Assembly (NCBI GenBank): GCA_017590115.1
Contig: JAGGNK010006448.1
Span: 2,243,849-2,307,848, forward strand
DNA length: 64,000 nt
Reading direction: 5' to 3'
Source: Montifringilla adamsi
Taxonomy: Eukaryota; Chordata; Aves; Passeriformes; Passeridae
Shown here: piece by piece, positions 47,701 to 61,243 of the stretch
Layout: every line of letters starts with the position of its first letter
Numbering within the stretch: the first letter of the stretch is position 1
The notes under the pieces: model-generated
Databases searched by the model: none
Told to the model about the DNA's origin: nothing
The model's input: the letters and a program-made list of their open reading frames with translations, nothing else
Translations under genes and position numbers: made by a program

Positions 47701-50700
47701 ATTTTCTTTTTTCTTCCCCCTCAATACTCCAGATGTAACAAAAACAACGTGATGATACAGCTGCTGTTTAGAATTAAGCATGCCTTCTACCCAAGACCCC
47801 CAAAAAACTGTCCTTTCCTAACCTACATGATCCATAACCCCCACAAACTATCCCGACTCAGAACACCATGAACAACTTGACTCACCATTTCCCTGAGGAT
47901 TAAATTCAACAACTCCTTGGACAATCAAAGTTTTTGTTTTTCTACTAGTTCCCTTTGATTACTTGTTTGACTTGCAGGTAACACCTGATAGGATACATGA
48001 CTTCAAATGCTTAAAGCAGTTCAACTGGCAGTAGGAGACACATTAGCTGAAGATGCATTGGGGCTATACCCATCATCAGCTTATTGCCAGGAATACACCT
48101 ATCTGGTATTTTGCAATTATGAGGAAGCTACTAAATTAGATCAACTACTGAAAAATATTTCTGTAATTTGATTATATAAGAGATAGCCAACAGAACTTCT
48201 ACTATTCTACCAAATAGCTGCCCATCATCTACTATCAGTATCTTGGAGTTTGCCATGCCTTTTCTACCAACTACACCCTTTGGTGACACAGTTTCTTCTT
48301 TCCATGTTACTCTAACACAGAAACATTGCAGTTGTTCATCTCAAGGATCCTCCCGTCTTTCTCAGATTCAAGAACCGTTTAGCCACCCTTGAGACACAGG
48401 GTCCTTGCCCAGGAGGGAAATGCTCCCCTCTCAACCACTGGACATCCCTCTTCACCTTCCCTTGCTTCCAGGACAGGCTTCTGGTAGGTGAGTTGGCAGC
48501 TTCTGCAACACAAATGCAGCTGCCTCTGTGCACACCCCATCATCAGTGCCATAATTGGCACGTTCCCAGCCCACACTTCAGCGGTGTGAGCCTGTTCACC
48601 AGACCACCCTGTTCTCATCCCATGGAGTGAGCAGTCTCATGTTCCACTGCCTGACATTCAGTAGCTTCAAAAGAGTTTAAGATTACAATCTAAAACAAGG
48701 TGATGTAGAATTTGCGAGCCCAACACTCCTCTGTGGCTTGTCCCACCTACCCTCCTCACTACTCTTACCACAGCTCTCCCTTCACCCTCTTCCCTGACCT
48801 TCAGTCTTGGACAGACCACTCATCCAGTGGCACTAATCCAACAACAACCCTCTCAGTATCACTGAAAGTGGCTTTATTCCCACTAAAAAGACAAATCCTG
48901 ACTACATCCTGCTGTATAATCCATTACTATGAAAGATTTGAAGGCTGGGTTTCTTTTTTAACACAAAAGCTAATTATTTCTTCTGTATCCTAAGTTGTGC
49001 TCCTGATTATTCATTAGGTACAAATATTCCCTGTTCTCCACCTTCTGAGTTTTCAATATCCTGAATTCACTGCTAGCAGTAGAGAGGCCGGTGCTACCTA
49101 CTCCAAGACACCATGAAACACAACCTGTCTCACACAATGCTCTCCCTACTGGAAAGGTTTTGTTACCAAAGACAAAGCAATTATGAGAGCATCATCACAG
49201 GAGCAAACTTCAGTTAATAACACCACCAGACACAATCGAACTACTGACAGCAGTCCAGAAGCAAACAGCAGATTCTGCTGCATGTTGGAATATTAAGACA
49301 TTCTGAAAACAGTTTTATTAAAAGCAGAGGTAGCTGCAACAGTCTTTGTAATAAACAAGGAATACTGCAAGCAACTTACCCTCCCACAAGTGGCAAGTGT
49401 CATCATCCTAATGATAACCCCTACCAAGTTGCATCCTGTAGAGTTATCACAATTAAGATTCTGTTAAAATACCCATTACAAATATCTATTTTTAATTAAC
49501 TGTAATTCAGACTTATAATATGAAGCAGGTTGTAACTTGATGATTTTCGTAAGACAATGAATTAAAAATTAGAAAAACAAAATAAAGATTAGCCTCTTGG
49601 GGGGAGGGGAAAGGAAATCAAACCAATTTCAATATATATGAGTAGAAGTAATATAAGTCAATAAAAATAAAAATCATAAATTCTGGTTACACAAACCAAG
49701 TTTTATAGATAATAAAAAAGTAAACCATTGAAAATAAGAGTCCCCTAAGTGTGCATTTACAGTTTAAAAAGAACAGAACAAAAATCAGTGTTACAGGCCT
49801 GAAGTTTATATGGGAAAAAATATGGAGGTGAAAACAATGTCTGCTCTATACTCTACTAGACCCTTCGCAGCTTAGCTTAAAAAAAATAAAAAGGAAAAAG
49901 GTAAATTTAAAAATGCATGTAGATATTTCTACAAACCCACACAGGGAATACAGACAAGCATTAAAACCCAAAGTGCTCCCAACAGGGCCATATTCAGCAT
50001 AGGCAGATTTACAGACTTATTCCCCCTTGGCCCATCAGGCCATGGTCCCAAACCAAAGGCTTACAGCTGGGGAGGGCTAACAGGGCTTCTTACATTTAAG
50101 GGCCATTTTCACAAGCTCCATCACTTTTAGTCTTAATCCCATTTGTGCATTAGTCGGTATTTGGCTTTTCCAGCCTGATACACAGAGAAAGCCCACTTTT
50201 CTCATGTCTCTTTCCTTTATCAACTGACCAAGTGACAACAACATGAGATCAGTCCAGTGACCCATCCTCCCATCTGCTTCCACGTCCTGCTATGCACAGC
50301 AGGCATGCTAAAATACAAGTGTCAAGCAGTCAACAAATCTCGACAAGCCCCTAATCTTAAGGGCACCAAATATGGTTAAGTCATCCTCTTTTACGGAAAA
50401 AAAGAAAAAATCTCACGGACTGGGGCCAGCAGTTTAAAGGGCTTTGACAAGAAGAGAAGGATTAGAACAAGCCAGCACCATTTCAAATTGAAAAGCAAAG
50501 AGGTCTGACTTCCTAATAAGCAAATTCACCCAAAAGCCACAAGCTTAACTGGAAACATCTTAACCTGCAGTATGTCAGCAAATACAAGTAAGCTCTTTCA
50601 AACATGTACTGAAAGAAATAATGCCGTATTTTCTTTATTGCTGTTTCTCTTATTTGCATTTGAAAAGAGCCTACAAGGAAACACTCTACTGAATGAGTTC

Positions 50701-51980
50701 AGGAGGAACATATTATCTAAATACACACATTTGTATTAATAGCCAGGGATGACATTCACAAACATCTTCCTACTATCCTGTAAATGCCCTCAAAATAAGC
50801 ATCTCTACACTGTATCAGGGATACCGAAGTTTCATAGAAGCTGCTCTTGTGAAGCTTCCTGAAGGCCAGCATGCCAGAAAAGGCAACCGCAGCACCTGCT
50901 CTCTCTTATGAGCTTTTCCATACCCTGCACCCAGTGCACTCAGACTATCACTGTTTCTGGACTCCAGAAAGAGAAGGAGAATAAATTCTCAAGACAGAAA
51001 ACTTAGTCATAACATGCCTTCTCTTGAGGAGGGCAACAAGAACAAGACACAGCTGTGTCAAGTTCCATTGCTCCAGGATTCAGCTTCCTGTCCAAGTCAT
51101 CTCCCCTTCCATCTCCCAAGCTAGACCAAGAAAAAACACCCCTTGCACAGAAGTAAGGGGCATCTACACTATATATTAAGCAAACATTAAGCTTCAAGCA
51201 GCTGGTGTGTATTAGCTTGAGCTGAAGCTGCCACCACTCTGGAGGCAAGACCCCACAAGACCATGGCATTTTCCAAGCAGTTCCCAAACTGAAAGAACTG
51301 AGCAGGAAGGGGTTGCATAGCTAGAACAGTATCTGACTTTTTCCTCCACTCCTGCCAGCAGTATGCCAGATCAGAATCCTCATCACCTGGCCCTCTGTTG
51401 CCACCTAAAGAGCCATCAATAGAAAATTCACACAAATTTTAAAAACTGGGATAGAGGAAACCTCAGAAGACCACGTAGTCTCTTCCTAGCAATTCGCCCC
51501 ACTGTGAATACCTCAAAAAAATCATTCCATTTTTATTATATCCATTACAGACAAGCTTCAGGAAAAGAATCACAAGACCTGCAAAGAAAAACTGCATGTA
51601 GCACCAAGATTTTGTCCTGATTCATTCTAAAGACAGAAGATTTGCTTTAGCATACCACTAGGGCCATAAATAGAACAATACTCAGGGTAGGTAGCTGAGA
51701 GCTTGTCAGAGCTCTGATATTTACTTCAATTGCTCCTAAAGATGTCTACGAAGTAAATATTTTTCAACGCAAAATGAGGATTAAACCCTCCCACAAAATA
51801 TGACTAATTACATGTCTTCTAAGGATGTTTTCCAGATCAACTATCATAGATGATGTCTGCAAAATTATTTGAAGATGGAAAGCAATATGAACTTCTATGA
51901 TAAAGTTTTAGCTGTCCTGAACAAGAGGGAATGTAAGAACAATGTGTTTTCATTCCTCAATAGAGTACTCTTTTAAACTG

Positions 51981-51993
51981 AAAAAAAAAAAAA
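51981..51993. repeat. A13 homopolymer
   Basis: Thirteen consecutive A followed by TGCATAC. Confidence 0.9.
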
Positions 51994-52064
51994 TGCATAC
52001 ACAATAGCAGTCATTCCTCCAGCTTCTTTAGAACTGACTTCATACAAAAGCTTTGTGATCCATG

Positions 52065-52073
52065 CCCCCCCCC
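52065..52073. repeat. C9 homopolymer
   Basis: Nine consecutive C followed by five A. It is unusual in this AT-rich setting but otherwise simple sequence. Confidence 0.9.
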
Positions 52074-53589
52074 AAAAACAACAGGAATGACAAAAGGCAG
52101 TTCCTTCATGCAGAAGTCCATGTTCCCCTGGTTAAATTTATTTTCCAGAGAGTCAAAGCTATTGCTAACCCCAGTCAGATGAAGTTTCGAGATACCACTG
52201 AACTCTAATACTGGCACATCTAGGTCATTACAAAGTCTGTGGAGCTGATGATCTAATTAGTTGTGATCCCTAGTGAAATATGAGTCAGTACTTGGTCCAT
52301 GTTTTGTTTTGTTTTTAATTTCAATGCATCTCAAGGTACAAAAAGACACAAATGTGTGAGCGTAAATCTACACGCAAGTCTGTATGTTAGCAATGAACAG
52401 TAGTGAATATGCTCAACACTGTTTTCATAACTACAATGAAGATTTAAACACTCTCAAGGTAACCACATGCAGAAGTTGTATCTACAGACACTTCTGAATA
52501 CCTCTGATCTCTTGGGATTTATTTATATCTGATAAGTCACACCCTGAGAGTCACCACAAATAACACCAGGATTTTTTTCTTATTGCATAACAAGACCTTA
52601 CAAGCTAATTTATTTAATATTACTATAATTTGATCATACAATGTTAATATAGTTTGGGCTATACAGATATTTAGGTAAGTAATGATCAGACAGAATGATT
52701 CACTACTGTACTGTGGCATAGGGATGCACGGACTGAAAAGCGTATTAGTAAATCCATTATCGTAAGCTTTCACTGGTACAGACTAATTACGTAACTTTTA
52801 ATTATCTTCTCTTACATGTTACAGTCACATGAGACAACAGTGCTGTTAAAAGCAGTAACAAGCATCACATCACTTGTGAAAGACAAGGCCAGACTAACAG
52901 GAATGGAAAGGAATTAGCAAGAATGTGGGGGGGAAATTACTCAAAAGCAGATGACAAGTAGAGAAGGAAAACAAATATGTTTGCTGCAATTGACTCTGCT
53001 CTATCTGCATTTTCTCCACTCTTCAGAAATGGAAACATAGTGTATTAATCATAGGGAAGACCACCAAGCTTACTACCACCACCTTCAAACCCTGGAGTGT
53101 AAAACTAGGGTTCTACACAGAATTTCTTAAAAAAGATTAAACAGATATGCAAAATATAACTAATGGGAAAATACAGTTTACATTTATTTTGCTTTGTTAA
53201 TTTCTCTATGTAAGTCTAATATTTTTATGAGTTTTTTTCAGGGAAGTAGCAGATGAGCCCAGCAACTGACTGCTCTTTTGTGACTGTGCCCTCCCTACTG
53301 CCTTTAAAATAGGTGTATCTGTAAATTTTTGTTTTCTTGCTCACACTCCAGTGCCCCAGTTTTGTCATTTTTAGCGATTCCTTCCTGTGTGAACAAGCCT
53401 GAGCCTAAGTGTTTTCTTTCACACGCCAACAGGAAACCCTGCCTCCAAAACTGCAAACAGGGTGCAGGGAGAGGTGCAAGGGAGAAGCACGGCCAAGACA
53501 GAGATTTTCATGTAAAAACCAGAAAAATGAGATCATAGATAAGCAGTCTGGAAGAGGAAGGGTTAAAATTGCTATCTAGAGCAAAGCAA

Positions 53590-53660
53590 AAAACCCGTTA
53601 TGATTTATCACGTACGCCAGATAAATTGTCTTTCGCCTCCAATTACTGGACTACACAGCA
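53590..53660. promoter_or_regulatory. Candidate conserved noncoding block (inferred)
   Basis: An intronic block with several CpGs (ACCCGTTATG, ATCACGTACGCC, TTTCGCCTCC) set beside homeodomain-like core motifs (GATTTAT, CCAATTACTGG). Retained CpGs in AT-rich intron DNA often mark constraint. This is inference from composition only, with no alignment behind it. Confidence 0.3.
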
Positions 53661-53849
53661 CAGCTAGATCACTTGGCCTCATGATGTATTCACCAGCTTC
53701 TCCAAGTCCCACTAGCAGCCAATTTCTAGGTGCCAACACTGTACAACAGCTTCAATAAAACTGGTATGACAGGAGAACGTCACCCGCAAACTTGCTGAAA
53801 CTAAATTTGAGAAGGCAGAGTACACTCTAGGAAGGGAAGCACTGCCATT

Positions 53850-54640
53850 CAAAGTGATCTCAGGAAGTTGGAGGAATGTTTTGTCAGGAACATTGTGAAA
53901 TTCAGCAAAGGCAAATGGCAGGTCCTGCGCCTAGGGAAGAATAACTCGAAGGACCAGTACATGCTGGGGGCCAACAAGCAACTTGGGAGAAAAGGAGCTG
54001 GGGTCCCAGTGGATGAAAACTTCACCATGAGCCAGAAATGGGCCTTCTTGGAAAAGAAGGCCAACAGCCTTATGAAATACATTAGGAAGAGCATCATCAG
54101 CAAGCTGAGGGAGATGATTCTTCCTCTCTGCTCTGATGAGATGCCTGGAGTCCTGGGTCCAGTGTTGAGCTTTCCAGTACAAGAGAGACATGAACACAAC
54201 AGCATCCAGGACAGGGACCAACCTGAAACACACGGTGGTACTTGAGGGCCAGCAAGAGAGCTGTAAGAGTTGGAGCTGTTGAGTCTCAGGAAGGAGAAGA
54301 ATTGGTGAGGAACTCAGTGGTCCCTGCAACTACTTAATACTGCAAAGACAACAGAGGTGTCCAACTCCTCTCTAAAGCAGGCAGGAACACAACCCAAGGT
54401 AAAGGCCACAATTGCAGCAAGTGGAATTTTAATTAAGGAAATTAGAAAATGAAGTTTTTATGATAAAGGTTATCAAAAACTGCAACAGATTGACAAAAGG
54501 TCACTGAATCCTCATCCTTGGAGATATTCAAAACTTGAATACTGAAGGGTTGCAGCAACCTCAATGAACTTGGCCCTGCTTTGTGCAGGGACTGGACCAA
54601 ATGGTCTACAGACACACCTTGCAACCTATGTCAGTCTGCC
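53850..54640 (+). mobile_element. CR1 retrotransposon, ORF2 C-terminus plus 3' region (about 790 bp)
   Basis: The plus-strand frame from 53,868 reads NIVKFSKGKWQVLRLGKNNS, QYMLGANKQLG, then VPVDENFTMSQKWAFLEKKA and ISKLREMILPLCS. This is the end of the CR1 reverse-transcriptase ORF (family pattern KFNKxKCKVLHLG...NMSQQCALAAKKAN...SREVILPLYS). The frame is then lost by deletion and stops at about codon 125. The 3' part carries ATCCTCATCCTTGGAGATAT, TTGCAGCAACCT, TGCAGGGACTGGACCAAATG and ATTC near 54,643. It is a dead copy, from a subfamily different from the 26.6 and 38.5 kb copies, and antisense to KLF12. Confidence 0.88.
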
Positions 54641-57600
54641 ATTCAGAGGTTTTTTGCCTGTGTATATTAGCTTTCTCCAAGCATTAAGACTTTGACAATA
54701 CAGTTCTTGAGAGTATAAAAATATTCCATCCCAGTGACACAAATTTTTAAGACCCAAAGTTCAGGGGAGCTTCACACAAGTTTTAGCATTTGTACAATTG
54801 GAATGAAAAAACCCCTTCAAATTGTTTTCCTTCTAAGCTGCTAAAAAGGAAATGCTATTTTTCTTCAGAACACCTAATCATAAATATACAGATAAGTGTC
54901 TGTGTAAAAATATATACTGTCCATTTATATGTATTTGCTAACATATCTTGAAGCCTCCAAATACTCACGGTTCTGAAGAAGTAAAAACGCAGGAGCTTCA
55001 CATTTAAGTACTATACCACAGAAATACAAATCACATCGTTAATTCTCAATGTTTATTGTTTATTTATCTCACTGACATTTCAGCTTTCCCATAATACAAA
55101 CTGTATTTTAAATCAGTTCCTGTGCCATGGGTTTCCTATACTCGTGATGCCGACTAGTGTAACAAGAGCTATAACCACAGCTTGTACAGACAGCAGAAAA
55201 ATGACAGAATGTTTTCAGCTGAAAATAAAGACCTGCATTACTTCAGTGCTAAATCACATGTCACCACTAGTACATACTATTAGACTACATCTAGGGGACT
55301 TCAGTAGCTCAAATCAACTGCTCTGTTAAAGACTGTAAACTTTCAAGATGTGAAAAACAAAGTAATAATAATTCCACCAGTTTGGATTGTTTTCTTCTAT
55401 GCACACATGATACATTTATGTAAGCATGTATAATCCATCTGAGACATAAAATATATGCCAAAAGGAAATTTAAAGTTTCAGATTTTTATGTACAGACAAA
55501 GACTACAAATCGCAGGCCAAAACAGAAGGAACAACAGATTTCTGTAGTTTCCCATCATCTGTGAAGAGAGCACCAGGACACATACATGATATTAATCACC
55601 CAGGACTCCACAGATTGCATCAGCAGAATTACATATGGAATCCACAACTATTATTATACTTTCATGCTAAAGTTAGGCTCCACACAGTACTGAGAGGACA
55701 AGTTCAGTTCCCTTTTCACTTCAAAAGTGGTACAGCCTCAGATGGTATTCTTTCTCCGTTCTAGAAAGATAGCTGTGTCCAGATTGTATGTCAATTCCAA
55801 AATACTTAATAACTCCAGATTAAAAGTGTGGTTTTCAGCAACATCAGTAATTTTTTTTTCCCCAGTGGTATAATTGATTTCATATAGAAACAGCAAGAAG
55901 GAACACAAAACAGAAAATTCTGCTTGCATTTCAACCATAAATCATGAAAGTCACGCTTGGGTTCGGGTCGTGGGACAAACCTATCCTTGGGAAATATCTC
56001 AAAGAGAGCAAAGTAGCTCTGCCTTGATCCAGCTCACTACACGCACAGCACCTTTGGGCATCTCTCCAGAGCAGCCACCGCCCCCAGCAACGAGTGCTCA
56101 CCAGCACAGCTCTCCACGGATTACACCATCAGGTGTCCAAGGGCAAGCAACCATACCTTCCTCCCTGCGCCGCATCACACCAGGGGTAATCAGCATTCAG
56201 CATTTCTGTATAAGCAAGCAGCAACCAAGAAACTGGCAGCAGTACTCAGTGCAAAATAAAAAAATTTAAAAAACCCCAGAAAACAAAACAACAAACACCA
56301 GAGCTGACACTAAACATCCAGCTTTCTGTCCCATAGCCATCTGTGCACTGCAACAGTAATTTCAAAGAGAAACGCCACATTTTTTACATGACCAAATCAT
56401 ATGGTAACAAAAATATACAGCTCTAGAGATAAAAGAGGAAAAACAACCCAAAAACCCTATACCACCAAGAAAGAAAAAAAACACAACCCAACCACAAAAG
56501 TAAAGAATCCTCTTTCTCAGAATAAAGTCATAAGTCTTAGCTGTTTTAACTTTTAACCCATATTCTCCAGGGGATGGATAGAAGGCAGAAAGATAAACGC
56601 ATGTTGCCCAAGACATTTTAAAAATCTGTTAATTGACACATTTACTGTCATACTACTATTCATGGAACACAAAGCCAGTTTCACCCTCATAAATTTTGAA
56701 GAGGAATTAAGTTAATTATTATATTGGTGAGTAATAAAAGCATTAAGGAAAGTATGGCAAACACAGTTTTACGTATAAGCTCTCACTGAAAAATCAGAGG
56801 AAAAAACCATTTATGACAATTATTACAACTTCATAAATGTAAACCAAGGCAGGGGAAAAAAACACAAATTGGTCAATTCTAATTTTTAGTATCAGAAATT
56901 TGTAACTAATCCTTCAAGATAATGTATCAGTAGTGCTACAGGTCTAGTGTTTCCTTCATCCGCACATACAAACACTGCCTTGATTGTGTGAGGTGCCAGA
57001 CAGAGCACAAGGTAGTTTCCAACTCCAGTAACATTTTTCATGCTGTACCACCTTTGTCCTCCCCAGCCACAGCTTCCTCAGCTGTAAAACAGAGCAGCAA
57101 CTCTACCAAAAGACAGTCATGCTCTTGGTGAGGGCACAATTCATCAAAACAGAGGATCATATCTAAAAGCAATGCTGCCACTAGCTCCTTCTTTCCCACC
57201 TTCACCCCACTCTCAGGTGACATCACTGACTGTTGGTTCACATGAGGTTCCCCACCTCTGATGTTGAACTGAATGCTTTGGAGCACAAAGGTCACCAAAT
57301 GGGCAAATCTACAATTGACTTTTAAAAATAATTAGTTCTCAGCCAGATTAGTGAACTCTGCTTGCCCAGGGGCCAAATCACTGCTGGAACCAACACAGAG
57401 AAGGGAAGATGAGTAGCAGGAGAGGCACAGATGTAGACTGCTGCTTGCAGCACAGCAAGGTGAAGGGCTTGCTTAGAGTCTCATCAAAACCAAAACCAGT
57501 GGACAAATCAGAGAACATGCAAGCTGCTGCTACTGCAGAACTGAAAAACTCCCCAGAACATTTTACATTCTTCATTAGTGGCATGAATTTTTAAAATTAC

Positions 57601-60600
57601 ATAAGACAACACTTTAGATTGGTGTATCAAGATAGAGACATCAAGAATTCATCAGCAAGAGCTGGCAAAATGATGTTCTCTGGCTCTGTAATAATTTCAT
57701 TTTTCCTGTAATTCTGAAATTGTCTCAGGACTCGTCTACTGTTGACAGAGATTTCTATATATTTTCTCATTAAACTTCACTGGGTTCAATCTTTAATGGA
57801 ACTGTACTCCCAAAACAGTAAGTAAAACAGAAAAAGAACTCTTCAAAAAAAATTATATGAAGGGGCCACAGGAGTATTTTTTATTTCTTAAAACACTCTC
57901 TTTACTTTACAGATATACTCAGAAGCAAACTGGATTAACCCACGAGTGCTATTTATCTGTCAGATACAATGCCAACAGGCACTTCAACAAAGACCAGACA
58001 ATCAGAGACCCGGTAGAATATGTTGTGATGACTTTCAGGATCTGGTTTCCATACAAGTGAATGTTCCAACCTATACATGCATGGCCTCTGGCAGCAGGCA
58101 GCACAGAAATTACATTTAAGTTACATTTTTATTTCCTGAGGAAAACAAAATAAAATTAGAATTAAACCTCCAAGATTTGCTCGTTGTGCCAGCAAAAGAG
58201 AAGCAGTATTCTGGACCCAACTGCTAAGCCAATGGAGAGCACATACTCCTACATACATCTAGGAATAGCTTGGCATAGTCTCTACAGACAACACTGTCAC
58301 TTTCTTTTTCTTTAAGAAAACTGATCCCTTCAAGGTAATTCAAAGGCTACCTGTATTACTGAGCAACACCTTAACTCCATTCACATCCAGACCATTAGCT
58401 TCCTTTTCTGGACAATACATAATTTCCATTACATAGGGGACTTCCTTGCAGTACAGTATAACAGATCTTCTCCAGTCCTGTTAATTTGTTTTCTACAGGC
58501 AGACAGTAATTTATGCCTGACGCGAATATTTCTGTTGAGTTATCCTATGCTAAGTTTCTGCTCAGAACATGTTTTTACAGCTGAGAGTTATCAGTCCCTA
58601 AAGACAGAAATTCCAGCAGACATATTTAACTTGAGATGGTAAAAGAAATAGGGGGTTTCAGCTACTTAAAATTATCAAAAACTTTTGTGGTAACAATATA
58701 AAAAAAATAGACAGTTCAAGGTAAACTATTATCTACAATTGCTTCCATACATGTCCTATCTTCATGACTGCAAGCTGCAACATTTTTAAAGTGCTTTCAC
58801 GGACAGTGCTTATCTCAATCTTCACTTTAAAAGCTTTTTTCTTTCTTTTGTATGATTTCTTGCAATGAAGTATTCTTCAAACTACAGATCAAACTGCTTC
58901 ATTTTGACTTTGTCTCAATGATTTTTCACCACCAGCTACCTATTCATAATCCCAACTACCTTCTAGTATCAGAATCACAAACAAAGAGATCCCATAAACT
59001 ATGATGCTTAGAAGGCAAGGCTAAAGGAACTTCCTTTTGTGGAATTATTTGGCACCCACAGACAGACCTGAAGATCACATGGAGTACACAGCAGTGTCCA
59101 CACATCCCCCACTGCAGCTCCAAGCTCACAAGCACCCAGTACTCAGGCTCTGGCACCCAAAGTCCGTGATGGGGATTTTGTGCATAGGAAGAGAACGGCA
59201 CTTCACAGCAGTATCAAAGCCTTCACCCACACTTTTAAGAGCTGACCAGAATTAGCAAAAAGAGGCTGATCTTAAACCCAAATCCTCTGGACAAGGTACC
59301 AGTTCTGTGGTTCCCACAACCAAAGAACAAACATTATTCACTTGAGAAGAGCTAACAATGTTCCATTCTTCTAAGCTAAGACAAAGCAACAGGGGGTCAG
59401 CACCACTCCACACACCCATGAGAAGTTGCAGAGCGGGCTAAGCTGCTCCTCTTGGGCCAGGAAGATCAGAATCCACGCTCAGCTTCTCCCAGCCAGGAAC
59501 AAGAGATTCACTCTTCCAGAGGCACCGAGAAGCATGGGACAGCACAAACAGTTGTGCAGCAAAGGCAGAGCCAGCTTCCCAATGCTGTTTCATTCATTTG
59601 GATATTTGCTGGAGAAAGCTGCTAAATCCTTCACTCATGCATACCTTGGATGACCCTCCCTGGTGGACACCAAGTTGCTTGCTCTGTAATTAGAACAGAT
59701 TCTTCTCTGAAGCTCCTAGAACAGCCACTGAGGCAGTAGTTTCATCAGTATATAAGCATACACTGATTTTTCAATAGAATTTAGGCACTCACAAACTTTT
59801 ACCCTGAAGGAACAAGACGAACAGACCAAGCACATCAGCCCTGCAACAAAGAACGCAGCTGCACAAGAGCAGAGGAGTGTCCTCCAAGTCTTTCACTAAC
59901 AGAGGAAAACAAAGAGAGGGAGATGGCAAGCAGGAGCAGTTACCTTTAGGGACAGGAAGAACAGCAGCAGTATAACCTCCTCTCTAAAAAGAAAAGTGAC
60001 GGACAAAGGAAGGGAAAAGAACACAAGATGGATAAACATGAGGACAAGAACAGAATATACAACGTAAAACATGATGGGCAAAAGGAAGAAAAACAGGCTA
60101 AGAGATGGAGAGACAAAATACAAAAGAAATGGTGTACACTTCAGTCGCTCTTTCAATATGGAAAATTATAAAGCACATTGAGAAGCTTCAGAATATTACT
60201 CTGATGAAAAAAAGTCCTTTCAGTTGCTGCTGTTTTATTAAGTGTAGTTGAGTTTTTTTCCTGCTTCTGCTTATACATAAAATGTTGGATCAGAAAATTG
60301 AGTGAGTTAGCCACTATCAGGAAGTAAAATGAAGTCATTGAGACAAGTTGTACCTATTGATTTTACAAGCTTTTAAATAGCAAGAGAATCTTGCATATGC
60401 ATACTCATGAGCAAGAGACTAGAATGAAATGAGACACAAAAAGGTGAGTGAGTGAACCATAAAAAGGAACCGTCAGACAAATATAACACTAGTATGAAGA
60501 TGAGCCAGATACAGAAAAAGATAAATGTGTTCAAAGAAACGAGAAGACAAAAATTCAGAAAAATGTAGCGTATCAAGTTACACAGTTGTAATGTTTGTGC

Positions 60601-61189
60601 TCCTACAATACACATAACTGGCAATGTCCTGTATTTAAAAGCATAATAAAATCAAGATAGGAATGTCAGGAATACTTTCATTATACCAGTATTTCTGGCT
60701 ATTCTGGGTTTTAGCAAACCAGTAGCAAGACACAAAGAGAAAATAACATCTACTGTACTCATGCTCCAGCTCTGCAGGAGCATGGGAGTCCTCCCTCCAC
60801 ACAGGTTGCTGCTTTACTTGAAGAACAATTTCTCTAAAGTACTTTCAGTTGCTGGCTACTAGAGCAACATTAGTGGAAGGGATAAAACCCCACAGCAAGA
60901 GATCTCTACTGTCCTACAGGAGTTCCTGCTTTTTCCAACCCCCATCTGACAGCAGCCAATTAAAGCTGAGGATTGCTTTTAAAGCCTTGAGCTGGTTTTA
61001 TTCCCTCTGAAATTAACCTCACCTAGAAGTGGAGCAGCACTCTGGGTCCAGCACACTTCTGTGTTTTCTGCTCTCTGGTTAGTCAACATCTTGTTTTCTT
61101 CCAGCTTCTTTGGCTGTTTTCCCACCAGATGCATACACATATAATAATTATAAGAATTCCCTAAAAATTATAGTCTGAGTATTCATGAA

Positions 61190-61243
61190 GACTAACAGTT
61201 GGACTCAATGACCTTAAAGACCTTTTCCAACATAAATTACTCT
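61190..61243 (+). mobile_element. CR1 3'-terminal scrap
   Basis: A short stretch, TTGGACTCAATGACCTTAAA then GACCTTTTCCAACATAAATT, matches the last 50 or so bases of the CR1 subfamily seen at 2,733-2,938. Nothing upstream can be aligned by eye. It is a very short 5'-truncated copy or a remnant. Confidence 0.7.

Noticed and set aside
51430..51500. Possible antisense CR1 scrap (AACCTCAGAAGACCACGTAGTC)
   Set aside because: Only a loose likeness to GACCTCAGGAGGTCATCTAGTC, with nothing continuing the match in either direction.
53931..54329. 132-codon minus-strand open frame, the longest in the window
   Set aside because: It is the antisense shadow of the CR1 reverse-transcriptase remnant on the plus strand.
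55874..56269. 131-codon plus-strand open frame, Ser/Pro/Gln rich
   Set aside because: Composition follows local base content. There is no motif, no conserved start context, and it is intronic. I could not support a gene.
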